From positions 1-5,634 of the forward strand of contig PXSG01000101.1 in the NCBI GenBank assembly GCA_003023485.1: a DNA stretch of 5,634 bases, read 5' to 3'. Shown here in pieces: positions 1 through 5,634 of this stretch (the stretch's first letter is position 1; each line of letters opens with the position of its first letter). Origin of the DNA: Halobacteriales archaeon SW_10_68_16. Lineage in GTDB: Archaea; Halobacteriota; Halobacteria; Halobacteriales; Haloarculaceae. Made by a program: the position numbers and the translations under genes. The notes beneath the pieces are model-generated. The model worked only from the letters and a program-made list of their open reading frames with translations. It did not search any database and was not told where the DNA came from.

Positions 1-159
1 GAGCATGAAGTGGTCGGGCGCCCAGAGACCGTCCAGTCCCGCGTCAACGACCGCATCCACACCGTCCATCACCGTCTCACGGTCGAGGCTCTCGAGCATC
101 GGGTAGTCCCGGTGGACCCCGTCGCCCGGATAGCACGCGATCATCCAGTCGAACTGCAT
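1..159 (-). CDS. LLM-class (luciferase-like) flavin/F420-dependent oxidoreductase, N-terminal fragment
   Basis: Only the first 53 residues lie in the window; the gene runs off the left edge. The protein starts MQFDWMIACYPGDG and ends at the edge with a Trp-Ala-Pro-Asp-His-Phe motif, after a helix of the form VDAVVDAGLDGLW. An N-terminal beta strand, a helix, then a W-x-P-D-H segment is typical of the luciferase-like TIM-barrel family, in which haloarchaeal members generally use F420 or flavin to oxidise alcohols or reduce or oxygenate small molecules. The ATG at 157-159 is chosen because the frame is closed by a TAA not far upstream and no other ATG or GTG lies between. It is divergent from the cyclase gene and shares a 73-nt promoter region with it, so it probably belongs to the same catabolic locus. 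The family call rests on a short stretch; cofactor and substrate are unknown. Confidence 0.7.
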   Translation of the reverse strand, partial: MQFDWMIACYPGDGVHRDYPMLESLDRETVMDGVDAVVDAGLDGLWAPDHFML

Positions 160-232
160 GGTTCCCCATGCGACCCCACCGGCAAACGCTTTGTCCCGCA
201 AACATTAGTCACCCCCCGGAGTATGGGCGGCC
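160..232. promoter_or_regulatory. Divergent promoter/operator region between the LLM and cyclase genes
   Basis: This 73-nt gap must hold the start signals of both divergent genes. It contains a small inverted repeat, CAAA-CGC-TTTG (183-193), and the hexamer GCAAAC twice in direct orientation (182-187 and 198-203). These sit where an operator for a local regulator could lie. The elements are short, so a functional operator is inference only. No clear TATA box is seen for the leftward gene; the reverse of the 201-208 A/T-rich block might serve both directions. Confidence 0.4.
201..208 (+). promoter_or_regulatory. TATA-like box of the cyclase gene
   Basis: AACATTAG is the most A/T-rich block upstream of the cyclase gene, and its centre lies about 28 nt before the ATG at 233. 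That spacing is what haloarchaeal promoters show when transcription begins at or just before the start codon (leaderless mRNA). The only Shine-Dalgarno-like GGAG (218-221) is 11 nt from the ATG, which is too far to be convincing. Confidence 0.45.
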
Positions 233-901
233 ATGAGCGAGTGGATAGACCTCACACAGACGCTCGCGGAGGACAGTCCGACGCTGCCACCGCTGCACCC
301 GGAGCCGGAGTTCGAGGACTACGCCACCCACGAGGAGGACGGCTACAACTCGACCATCCTGCACCTCGAGACCCACTGCGGGACGCACATGGACGCCCCC
401 ACGCACTTCATGCCCAAAGACGAGCATCGCACCATCGAGGAGATCACAGTAGAGGAGATGGTCACCGAGGGCGTCGTCTGTGACTTCTCGCACAAAGCGC
501 CCGGGGAAGGCGTCTCCCGTGAAGAACTGGCAGCGCAGGCCGAGGCACACGACCTCTCGGCCGGCGAGTACCTCATCTGGGACTGTGGGATGGCGCCGGC
601 GGACACCGACGAGTACCTGACGAACTTCGTCTACCCCGAGGAAGGTGCTGCCGAGTACATGGCCGAGACGGGGATCGCGTGTTTCGCCATCGACGCGCTC
701 TCGGCAGACAAGCCGGGCGCGACCCTCGAAGAGCACGACGTCCACTACACGCTCTTGCCCGCGGACATCCTCATCGTCGAGGGCGTGGCGAACCTCGATG
801 CGGTCGAACCCGGCCGGTACGATGTCGTCTGTACTCCTATCCCCTACCGGAACCGCGACGGGTCGCAGGTCCGACTGCTGGTGCGTCCCCAGGCGGAGTG
901 A
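233..901 (+). CDS. Cyclase family protein (kynurenine formamidase-like metal-dependent hydrolase)
   Basis: This intact 222-residue protein belongs to the cyclase family, whose best-known member is the kynurenine formamidase KynB; others hydrolyse cyclic amides or lactones. The signature HxGTHxDxPxHF is complete at residues 48-59 (His48, Gly50-Thr51-His52, Asp54, Pro56, His58) and supplies the metal ligands and active-site histidine. The C-terminal part shows the usual second block, a His near 171 followed by LL and then IVEG with Glu183, before an N-L-D loop. Length is normal for the family. No signal peptide is seen, so it is cytoplasmic. The ATG at 233 gives the expected 'WIDLTQTL' N-terminus; an ATG at 223 is out of frame. 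It heads a rightward group with enolase-superfamily and Gfo/Idh genes, which argues for hydrolysis of a lactone-like intermediate rather than tryptophan breakdown; the substrate is inference. Confidence 0.88.
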   Translation: MSEWIDLTQTLAEDSPTLPPLHPEPEFEDYATHEEDGYNSTILHLETHCGTHMDAPTHFMPKDEHRTIEEITVEEMVTEGVVCDFSHKAPGEGVSREELAAQAEAHDLSAGEYLIWDCGMAPADTDEYLTNFVYPEEGAAEYMAETGIACFAIDALSADKPGATLEEHDVHYTLLPADILIVEGVANLDAVEPGRYDVVCTPIPYRNRDGSQVRLLVRPQAE

Positions 902-934
902 GAGAAGCGGGGGCCACCTCTCAGTCGGTACGGG

Positions 935-940
935 ATTTTA
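935..940 (+). promoter_or_regulatory. TATA-like box of the enolase-superfamily gene
   Basis: ATTTTA is an A/T island in the otherwise GC-rich 64-nt gap after the cyclase stop. Its centre is about 28 nt before the GTG start at 966, the spacing of a leaderless haloarchaeal promoter. It suggests the dehydratase and dehydrogenase genes can be transcribed separately from the cyclase gene. A GGAGGT at 960-965 directly abuts the start codon and is too close to act as a ribosome binding site. Confidence 0.5.
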
Positions 941-965
941 GTGGTCGCCTCGCGAGTGTGGAGGT

Positions 966-2109
966 GTGCCACCGACGATCACGCGGATCGAAAACTTCGA
1001 GTTCACCTACGAACTGCCGGACGTGGGGACCGACGAACACGGATTCAATCTGGTCTACGAGCCGGGGACGACGACCGAGCGCGCCCTCTTCGCCGTGCGG
1101 GTCCACACCGACGCCGGCGTCACCGGCGAGTACGTCGGCGGCAACTCGCCGGGTGCCGCACAGCTCAACACCATCGCCGACTACCTCGTCGGGAAGGACG
1201 CGCTCGCCCGGGAGCGCCACTGGAGCGAAATCAAGCGCGCCCTCCGGAAGTACGACCGCATGGGCATCGGGCCACTGGACATCGCACTCTGGGACCTCGC
1301 CGGGAAACACCACGGCGCCTCCATCGCCGAACTGCTGGGACAGTACCGGGAGCGCGTACCAGCCTACGCCTCCACCTACCACGCCGACGACAACGGCGGT
1401 CTGGACTCTCCCGAGGCGTTCGCCGACTTCGCCGCGGCGTGTCTGGAGATGGGCTATCCGGGGTTCAAGATCCACGGCTGGGGCGGGGGCGACGCCGCCC
1501 GGGACATCGACCGCGAGATCGAGACGGTCCACGCGGTCGGCGAGCGGGTCGGCGACGGGATGGACCTAATGTTAGACCCCGCCTGCGAGTACGAGACTTT
1601 CGGGGACGCCCTGAAGGTGGGGCGGGTCTGCGACGAGCACGGCTTCTTCTGGTACGAGGACCCTTACCGCGACGGCGGGATCTCCCAGCACGACGCCGCT
1701 GCTCCAGACCGAGCACGTCCGCGGGCTCGAACCGCTGACCGACTTCGCGGCCGCCGGAGCGACAGACTTCGTCCGCGCGGACCCCGAGTACGACGGCGGC
1801 ATCACGGGTGCGATGAAGCGCGCCCGGGTCGCGGAGGGTTTTGGCCTCGACGTGGAGTTTCACGCCCCCGGGCCGGCCCAGCGCCACTGCATCGCAGCCA
1901 CGCGCAACACCAACTACTACGAGATGGCGCTGGTCCACCCCGAGATTCCGACGCCCGAACCCCCAGTCTACGCCGGCGACTACGACGACCAGCTCGAGGC
2001 CGTCGACGACGGGTACGTCGAGATTCCGGACGGCCCGGGACTGGGCGTCGAGTACGACTGGGACTTCGTCGAGTCCCGGCGCAGCGGCACCCACTACACC
2101 TACGAGTGA
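966..2109 (+). pseudogene. Enolase-superfamily (mandelate racemase/muconate lactonizing type) sugar-acid dehydratase-like gene, frame-broken
   Basis: The product would be a cytoplasmic Mg2+-dependent enzyme abstracting the proton alpha to a carboxylate, probably dehydrating a sugar acid. From the GTG at 966, residues 1-120 form the capping domain and the barrel follows: general-base segment G-F-K168-I-H170, metal ligands Asp204 (MLDPACEY) and Glu231 (YEDPY). Coding sense then stops in this frame after SQH (His242, codon 1689-1691) and resumes in another frame at about 1693 with TPLLQTEHVRGLEP, which carries the third ligand Glu, followed by RADPEYDGG and FHAPG, the likely Asp-His dyad, and ends at the TGA 2107-2109. 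About ten residues expected between SQH and TPLLQ are absent, suggesting loss of roughly 29 nt rather than a single-base slip. As written, the first frame continues out of sense to 2432. The next gene begins 3 nt downstream. Family assignment is firm; the substrate is unknown; the break may be real or an assembly error. Confidence 0.85.
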
Positions 2110-2112
2110 GCC

Positions 2113-3173
2113 ATGACCTACCGCGCAGGCATCATCGGTGCCGGTGGGATTGCGGGCATGGGCATCCTGGGGATGCACGACGCCGAGGACATCGGCGAGA
2201 AGAAGTTCAAGGCGAGCCACGCCGGCGGATACGACGCCCACGAGGGGGTCGAACTGGTCGCGATCGCGGACGTCGATGCGGAGCAACTGGAGACGTTCTG
2301 TACGGCCTGGGAAATTCCCGAAGCGGGACGGTACACCGACCACACCGAGATGCTCCGGGAAGCGGACCTCGACGTGGTTTCGGTCTGTACCCCGTCGCTA
2401 CTCCACAGGGACCCGGTGGTCGACGCGGCTGAGATTGGCGACCCGGACCTGGTGTGGTGCGAGAAACCCATCGCCGCCTCCGTCACGGAGGCCGAGGAGA
2501 TGATCGACGCCTGTGACCGCGAGGGCGTCGAGTTGCTGGTCAACCACTCCTTCCGGTTCACGGAGAAACTCCAGCGCCTGCGCGAGGTGGTGGCCGACGG
2601 ACTCCTGGGGGATGTCCACTCCGTCTCCGCGAACTTCCGGATGGAACTGATGCGCAACTCCACGCACCTGCTCGATACGGTGGTCTACCTGCTGGACGCC
2701 CGTGCCGAGCGTGTCGCGGGCTACGTCACCGGCGAGAACGAGGCGGTCGACGCTCTCGACGCGGACCGGCGGGGACCCGCGACGGGACCTTCCTCACTGT
2801 CGACTGCACTATCCCCCGCGCGGCGTCCTCGATGAGCTACCAGTTCGTCGGCAGCGAGGGGAAACTCTACCTCAACAACGACGACGGCGAGTGGCGCTAC
2901 TGGCGCCTGGAGGAGGGCGACCACGTCGAGGCCGACCTGCCGGGCATCGAGGGGGCGTGGTCATGGGAGGTCGACTACCGCGACGCGTTCCCCAACGCCG
3001 TCGGGCACATCATCGACGTCCTCGATGGCGACGCCGAGAACGCCTCGACCGGCCGCGAGGCCAAGCGCTCCCTGGAGATCATCGTCGCCTTCTACGTCTC
3101 CGAGTACACCGGCTCGCAGGTGTCGGTCCCGCTGGCCGAACCGCTCCGTGACGTGCGGATCACCTCCTGGTAG
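2113..3173 (+). pseudogene. Gfo/Idh/MocA family NAD(P)-dependent oxidoreductase gene, frame-broken
   Basis: This family oxidises hydroxyl groups of sugars, inositols and sugar acids with NAD(P). The ATG at 2113 follows the preceding stop by 3 nt, suggesting translational coupling. The first part (residues 1-220) has the Rossmann motif GAGGIAGMG (9-17), IADVD (51-55), TPSLLH (93-98), the catalytic CEKP (116-119, Lys118), NHSFRF (144-149) and the late active-site pair His185/Asp188. Sense is lost after DADR (about 2769) and resumes in another frame with DGTFLTVDCTIPR (from 2781), running through FVGSEGKLYLNN to the TAG at 3171-3173. Total readable length is about 350 residues, slightly short; about ten to fifteen residues, probably a Gly-rich loop, seem missing. 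The ATG at 2832 overlaps the broken frame's stop as ATGA and could be mistaken for a second gene start, but the frame reads sensibly well upstream of it, so it is an internal Met. Function beyond the family is unknown. Confidence 0.85.
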
Positions 3174-3177
3174 CCGG

Positions 3178-3869
3178 TCACCGGATCAGCGAGAGTTCGA
3201 TCTCCTGGACGGAGACATACAGCCGCGAAAAGGAGTCGCGCTGACACTCGGTCGTTCCGTCGGCGGGATCCGAGCAGTCGAATCCCTCGGTTTCCAGGTG
3301 GTCGTGCCAGAGGTCCGCCCGGGGCGAGGTGACGTTGTAGACGACCGTCGTGTAGGTGTCGTCGGTGTCACTGACGGGGACATCACGGTCGGTGACCTCG
3401 CCCCGGACCAGGGCCGTTCCGCCGCCGAGGCTGTTGCCCGCGGTTGCTCGCGTCGCCGGCACCGTGATGTGGACGCTTCCGTCGCGACTGAGCACCGGCG
3501 GTTCACGGAACAGCACACCCGGTCGAGGCGCTGGATCAGCGGCCGGACGCGGTAGGTGGTGTCGTTGTCCCACGTCCCGTCGTAGAGGTGGATCCGGACG
3601 GTCACGCTCTCGCCCACGAACAGTTGCGAGTCCGCGAGTTCCATCTCCGTCGCGCGGCTCGGTGCCCCCTCGGAATGGAGTTCGGCCATGTTGTCGTGGA
3701 GGACGTCGAACGCGGTATCGGCGTTGTCGGCCTGCTCGGCCCTGCGGACGTTCTCCAGCCCGCTCACCCCGGGCACCGAGACGAGGACGATAGCAGTCAG
3801 AACGAGGCTGAACACGAGGACGTACCCGAGGACCTCGCTGACGCCGCGGTCGGTACTCGACTCAACCAT
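3178..3869 (-). pseudogene. DUF7289-like pilin-like membrane-anchored protein gene, frame-broken
   Basis: The last gene of the leftward pilin-like operon. The start ATG (3867-3869) overlaps the preceding stop by 8 nt and has a strong ribosome binding site. Residues 7-9 are Asp-Arg-Gly, followed by VSEVLGYVLVFSLVL and a hydrophobic stretch to about residue 33. This is the arrangement of an archaeal type III (prepilin) signal processed by PibD just before Val10. The exposed part begins with the family-like 'AEQADNADTAFDVL' and 'EGAPSRATEMEL' blocks. The first frame is sensible down to LIQRLD (Asp116, codon 3522-3524); beyond it, sense lies in a second frame starting around PGVLFREPPVL and ending at the TGA 3178-3180. 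By memory of related proteins, about twenty residues (a YE-x-GAV-type segment) are missing at the join, so this looks like an out-of-frame deletion. A Cys pair near the C-terminus (FDCSD, TECQR) could form a disulfide. The DUF number is from memory of the family. Confidence 0.75.
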
Positions 3870-4305
3870 TCCGGATCACCAGTTCGTCCGCGGTGGCGTC
3901 GTAGACGACCGACACGTCGCCGCCGCCGGCACTCGACCGGCGGAGTGCGGTGGTGTTGTCCACCTCGATGGCCACCGACACGGACGGATCGGTCGCGTTG
4001 AGATAGAGCGTCCCGCCGTCCTCGGGCGTCAGTTCCGCGCGGTAGGTCGTCCCCGTCGCCTGCTCGGGGAACGTCTCGTTGACCGCTACCGCGGGCGGTC
4101 CCTCCCCGGCCACGACGAGGCGGTCGGCCGCCTCCACGTTCGCCGCGAGGCGCTGGCCGATGACCGCGAGCTCCTGGCGGACGACCTCCTCGCGGGTGTC
4201 CTCGACGAAGTCACCGCCGGCGATCAGCAACCCCCCGACGAGCGTCGCGGCGATGGCCAGCGCGATCACGTACCCGACGACCGTCGAGACGCCCCGGTCG
4301 GTCAT
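3862..4305 (-). CDS. DUF7266-like pilin-like membrane-anchored protein
   Basis: This intact 147-residue protein starts MTDRGVSTVVGYVIALAIAA. The Arg-Gly at residues 4-5, followed by V-S and about 25 hydrophobic residues, is the pattern of a haloarchaeal prepilin signal cleaved by PibD after Gly5, leaving a membrane-embedded pilin-type helix. After the helix comes a charged stalk (DFVEDTREEVVRQ) and IGQRLAANVEAADRLV, which I recognise as typical of the DUF7266 family, then an extracellular beta-rich domain with three N-glycosylation sequons (NET, NAT, NTT). Its ATG overlaps the upstream stop as ATGA, and it overlaps the next start by 8 nt, so the three genes are translationally coupled. The role is inferred: a minor pilin or pseudopilin of a type IV pilus-like machine at the cell surface. 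The DUF label is by memory and could be off by a sister family. Confidence 0.8.
   Translation of the reverse strand: MTDRGVSTVVGYVIALAIAATLVGGLLIAGGDFVEDTREEVVRQELAVIGQRLAANVEAADRLVVAGEGPPAVAVNETFPEQATGTTYRAELTPEDGGTLYLNATDPSVSVAIEVDNTTALRRSSAGGGDVSVVYDATADELVIRNG
3873..3880 (-). promoter_or_regulatory. Ribosome binding site of the DUF7289-like gene
   Basis: On the minus strand GGTGATCC lies 3 nt before the ATG at 3869 and matches eight bases of the sequence complementary to the haloarchaeal 16S rRNA tail. It sits inside the coding end of the upstream gene, so it allows re-initiation after that gene's stop at 3862-3864 and supports the chosen start. Confidence 0.6.
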
Positions 4306-5294
4306 CCGCTCTCACCCGGTCGAACCGTGATCTCCGTCTCGTAGCGCACCGACGGGGACTCGTAGGTGTACTCCACCTGCAGCCGTTCGATCCAGACCGC
4401 GACGGTCGGCGACGTCTCGTTGTAGTTCCCGGTGTCGACGCCCGGTGTCGCACCGTCCCGTTCGACGGTCACCGTGTAGTTGCCGGTGAGGTTATTCGCC
4501 TCCCCGAAGGCGACGTCCTTGCCCCCGAACCCGGTGTAGGTCCGGTTGGCGTCGTCCAGCGCGTTCGTACACACCGTCCCCGTATCGTCTGAAACGAACC
4601 CGGCCGTCAGATTGATGGTGAAGTCGGCGCTCGCCTCCGGTTCGCAGGCCGCGAGGAACGTCGACCCGTCGCGCACCGTGAGGTTGTAGGTGTCCGTCGC
4701 CGTGGCGTTCTCGAAGACCGCCAGTTCCCAGTGCCCGGGCCCGCCCGATTCGTTGACGAACAGGTGGAACGCGTCGGCCTCGTCGGACGCGTTGGCGTCG
4801 CTGACGTTGAACTCCGCGTCGAGTATCCGGTCACCATCGGTGACGAGCGTCCAGTCGTGCGCGCCGGAGGCGTTCGTGAACGCGGCCGTCGCGTTGTTGG
4901 TGCTCCGGGCCCGGACCCGCGGCGAGGAATCATCGAGGGAAACGTTCACCACGCGTCCCCGTCGGGCCTGCTGGAGACCGCCCTGATCGCTCATGTTCCC
5001 GATGCTCGCGTCGACGTTGTCGACCAGGTCCGAGGTGTTCTGTTTGTTGACGGACGCGGTGACGTTCTCGACGTTCCCGGCGATCTCGTGCCGGGAGGTA
5101 AGCGCGTCGCTCGCGCCGGTCGTCTCGCCCCGGGTCGCGAGGTTGCCGGTGAGGATGGCCGAGTTGACCACCACCGCGAGCGCGACGAACGTCACCGCGA
5201 GCGCGAACGCCGCGACGAGGAGGATCTGCCCGCGGTCGCGAGCACTGTTGCGACCGGGGTCACGTGCGCGCTCGCGGTCGGTCAGACCCGCCAC
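4302..5294 (-). CDS. DUF7261-like pilin-like surface protein, sequon-rich
   Basis: This 330-residue protein has a charged 22-residue leader ending Asp-Arg-Gly, then QILLVAAFALAVTFVALAVVV (residues 23-43 and slightly beyond), a type III prepilin-like signal and membrane helix. The block 'NSAILTGNLATR' after the helix is characteristic of the haloarchaeal DUF7261 family as I recall it. The rest is an extracellular, acidic, Thr/Asn-rich domain with 16 N-x-S/T sequons and two Cys (AACEPE, GTVCTN) that could form a disulfide. The GTG at 5292-5294 is taken as start because a perfect GGAGGT lies 6 nt upstream and no other start codon precedes the signal in this frame; it overlaps the upstream coding end by 13 nt. 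The stop TGA (4302-4304) overlaps the next ATG. It is probably a pilus-associated surface subunit; its actual function is unproven. Confidence 0.8.
   Translation of the reverse strand: MAGLTDRERARDPGRNSARDRGQILLVAAFALAVTFVALAVVVNSAILTGNLATRGETTGASDALTSRHEIAGNVENVTASVNKQNTSDLVDNVDASIGNMSDQGGLQQARRGRVVNVSLDDSSPRVRARSTNNATAAFTNASGAHDWTLVTDGDRILDAEFNVSDANASDEADAFHLFVNESGGPGHWELAVFENATATDTYNLTVRDGSTFLAACEPEASADFTINLTAGFVSDDTGTVCTNALDDANRTYTGFGGKDVAFGEANNLTGNYTVTVERDGATPGVDTGNYNETSPTVAVWIERLQVEYTYESPSVRYETEITVRPGESG
4311..4316 (-). promoter_or_regulatory. Ribosome binding site of the DUF7266-like gene
   Basis: GGTGAG on the minus strand, 5 nt before the ATG at 4305; five bases fit the haloarchaeal Shine-Dalgarno consensus. 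It lies within the final codons of the upstream gene. Confidence 0.5.
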
Positions 5295-5634
5295 GCGACC
5301 ACCTCCACGCGGACGTGGTTGTAGAGTGCCCGCTGCTCGCTGCCGTTGCCGGCGTCGGGGATGTAGAACCCGTCGGACTCGGCGAGCGTCGTCCCGTTCG
5401 TGGTCCCGTCCGCGTCGATGAGTTCGTCGTCGTCGACGAGGGTCACGGTACGACTGGCCGAGACGGCGTGGTCGCTCGGCCGGCCCTGGAAGATCAGCCG
5501 CTGTCGTTCGGTCGTCCTGTCGTCGGTGTGGTAGATCACGTAGACGTTGTATGCCACGTTGCGGGGATCGTAGGCATCCTCCAGCGCGCGGGCGAACTCG
5601 TTCTCGGTCAGGTTCGTCGTGTAGTAGTCCTCGT
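5282..5634 (-). CDS. DUF7288-like pilin-operon protein, C-terminal part
   Basis: The open frame enters from the right edge and ends at TGA 5282-5284, giving the last 116 residues of a longer protein. The visible part reads from EDYYTTNLTENEFARALEDA through VAYNVYVIYHTDD, 'RLIFQGRPSDHAVSASRTVTL', DDDELIDADGT and the terminus YNHVRVEVVAWRV. The P-S-D-x-A-V-x-A-x-R-T-V-T-L block and the V-x-V-V-x-W-R end match my memory of the haloarchaeal DUF7288 family, whose missing N-terminus normally carries a pilin-like hydrophobic helix. Three sequons (NLT, NGT, NGS) fit surface exposure. A GTG at 5555-5557 could be mistaken for the start, but sensible coding continues upstream of it. It is the first gene visible in the leftward operon; pilus ATPase or platform genes may lie further upstream, beyond the window. 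Confidence 0.75.
   Translation of the reverse strand, partial: EDYYTTNLTENEFARALEDAYDPRNVAYNVYVIYHTDDRTTERQRLIFQGRPSDHAVSASRTVTLVDDDELIDADGTTNGTTLAESDGFYIPDAGNGSEQRALYNHVRVEVVAWRV
5301..5306 (-). promoter_or_regulatory. Ribosome binding site fixing the GTG start of the DUF7261-like gene
   Basis: GGAGGT on the minus strand, 6 nt before GTG 5294-5292, matches the core Shine-Dalgarno sequence. It lies inside the upstream gene's last codons and decides the otherwise weak GTG start. Confidence 0.65.

Noticed and set aside
899..923. Stem-loop TGAGAG/CTCTCA over the cyclase stop as a terminator
   Set aside because: Only 6 bp with a 13-nt loop and no T-tract directly after it; archaeal termination does not depend on such hairpins.
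921..1532. Minus-strand open frame of 203 codons
   Set aside because: Valine/glycine-rich antisense of a well-recognised gene; no family features.
679..1569. Long plus-strand open frame of 296 codons across the cyclase end and the enolase-superfamily gene
   Set aside because: Arg/Ser/Thr/Pro-rich translation typical of an off-frame shadow in GC-rich DNA; it overlaps two better-supported genes.
1465..2343. Minus-strand open frame of 292 codons opposite the enolase-superfamily gene
   Set aside because: Antisense shadow with no recognisable motif; its length reflects the scarcity of stop codons at high GC.
2110..2432. Continuation of the first enolase frame into the Gfo/Idh gene as a possible fusion protein
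   Set aside because: Residues after the 1690 break are Arg-rich and low-complexity, whereas a different frame encodes the conserved C-terminal half.
2832..3173. Separate 113-residue gene starting at ATG 2832
   Set aside because: The frame reads family-like sequence (DGTFLTVDCTIPR) upstream of that Met, so it is the C-terminal part of the Gfo/Idh gene.
1681..3530. Programmed ribosomal frameshifting at the three breaks
   Set aside because: No shared slippery sequence is seen, the three families are not known for it, and conserved residues are missing at each join.

Overview
The window looks like chromosomal DNA from a halophilic archaeon (class Halobacteria). It is very GC-rich, the predicted proteins are rich in Asp and Glu, and the start regions fit archaeal signals: A/T-rich TATA-like boxes about 28 nt before leaderless-type starts on one side, and GGAGGTGATC-type ribosome binding sites on the other. 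The gene families also fit. No rRNA, tRNA, CRISPR array, insertion sequence or long intergenic stretch is visible, and no gap between genes exceeds about 75 nt.

The left part (1-3173) is a small-molecule catabolic cluster. A luciferase-like (LLM) oxidoreductase, of which only the first 53 residues are present, is transcribed leftward. A 73-nt divergent promoter region separates it from a rightward set: a cyclase-family metal-dependent hydrolase (233-901), an enolase-superfamily (mandelate racemase/muconate lactonizing type) acid-sugar dehydratase-like protein (966-2109), and a Gfo/Idh/MocA NAD(P)-dependent dehydrogenase (2113-3173). Together they suggest oxidation, dehydration and ring-opening of a sugar acid or similar polyhydroxy compound. 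The substrate cannot be read from the sequence.

The right part (3178-5634) is a leftward, tightly overlapping operon of four pilin-like membrane-anchored proteins. They resemble the haloarchaeal DUF7288, DUF7261, DUF7266 and DUF7289 families that accompany type IV pilus (PilB/PilC) loci. The most upstream gene is cut by the window edge. The two transcription units meet tail to tail with only 4 nt between stop codons.

The most striking observation is that three adjacent genes (enolase-superfamily, Gfo/Idh, DUF7289-like) each carry one frame break, and at each break a short stretch of expected protein seems to be missing. The rest of each gene reads cleanly in a second frame. This is either genuine decay of neighbouring genes or, at least as likely, a local assembly or sequencing artefact. 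I see no convincing new biological system. The value here is the uncharacterised catabolic cluster, the heavily sequon-rich pilin-like protein, and the need to verify the three breaks.
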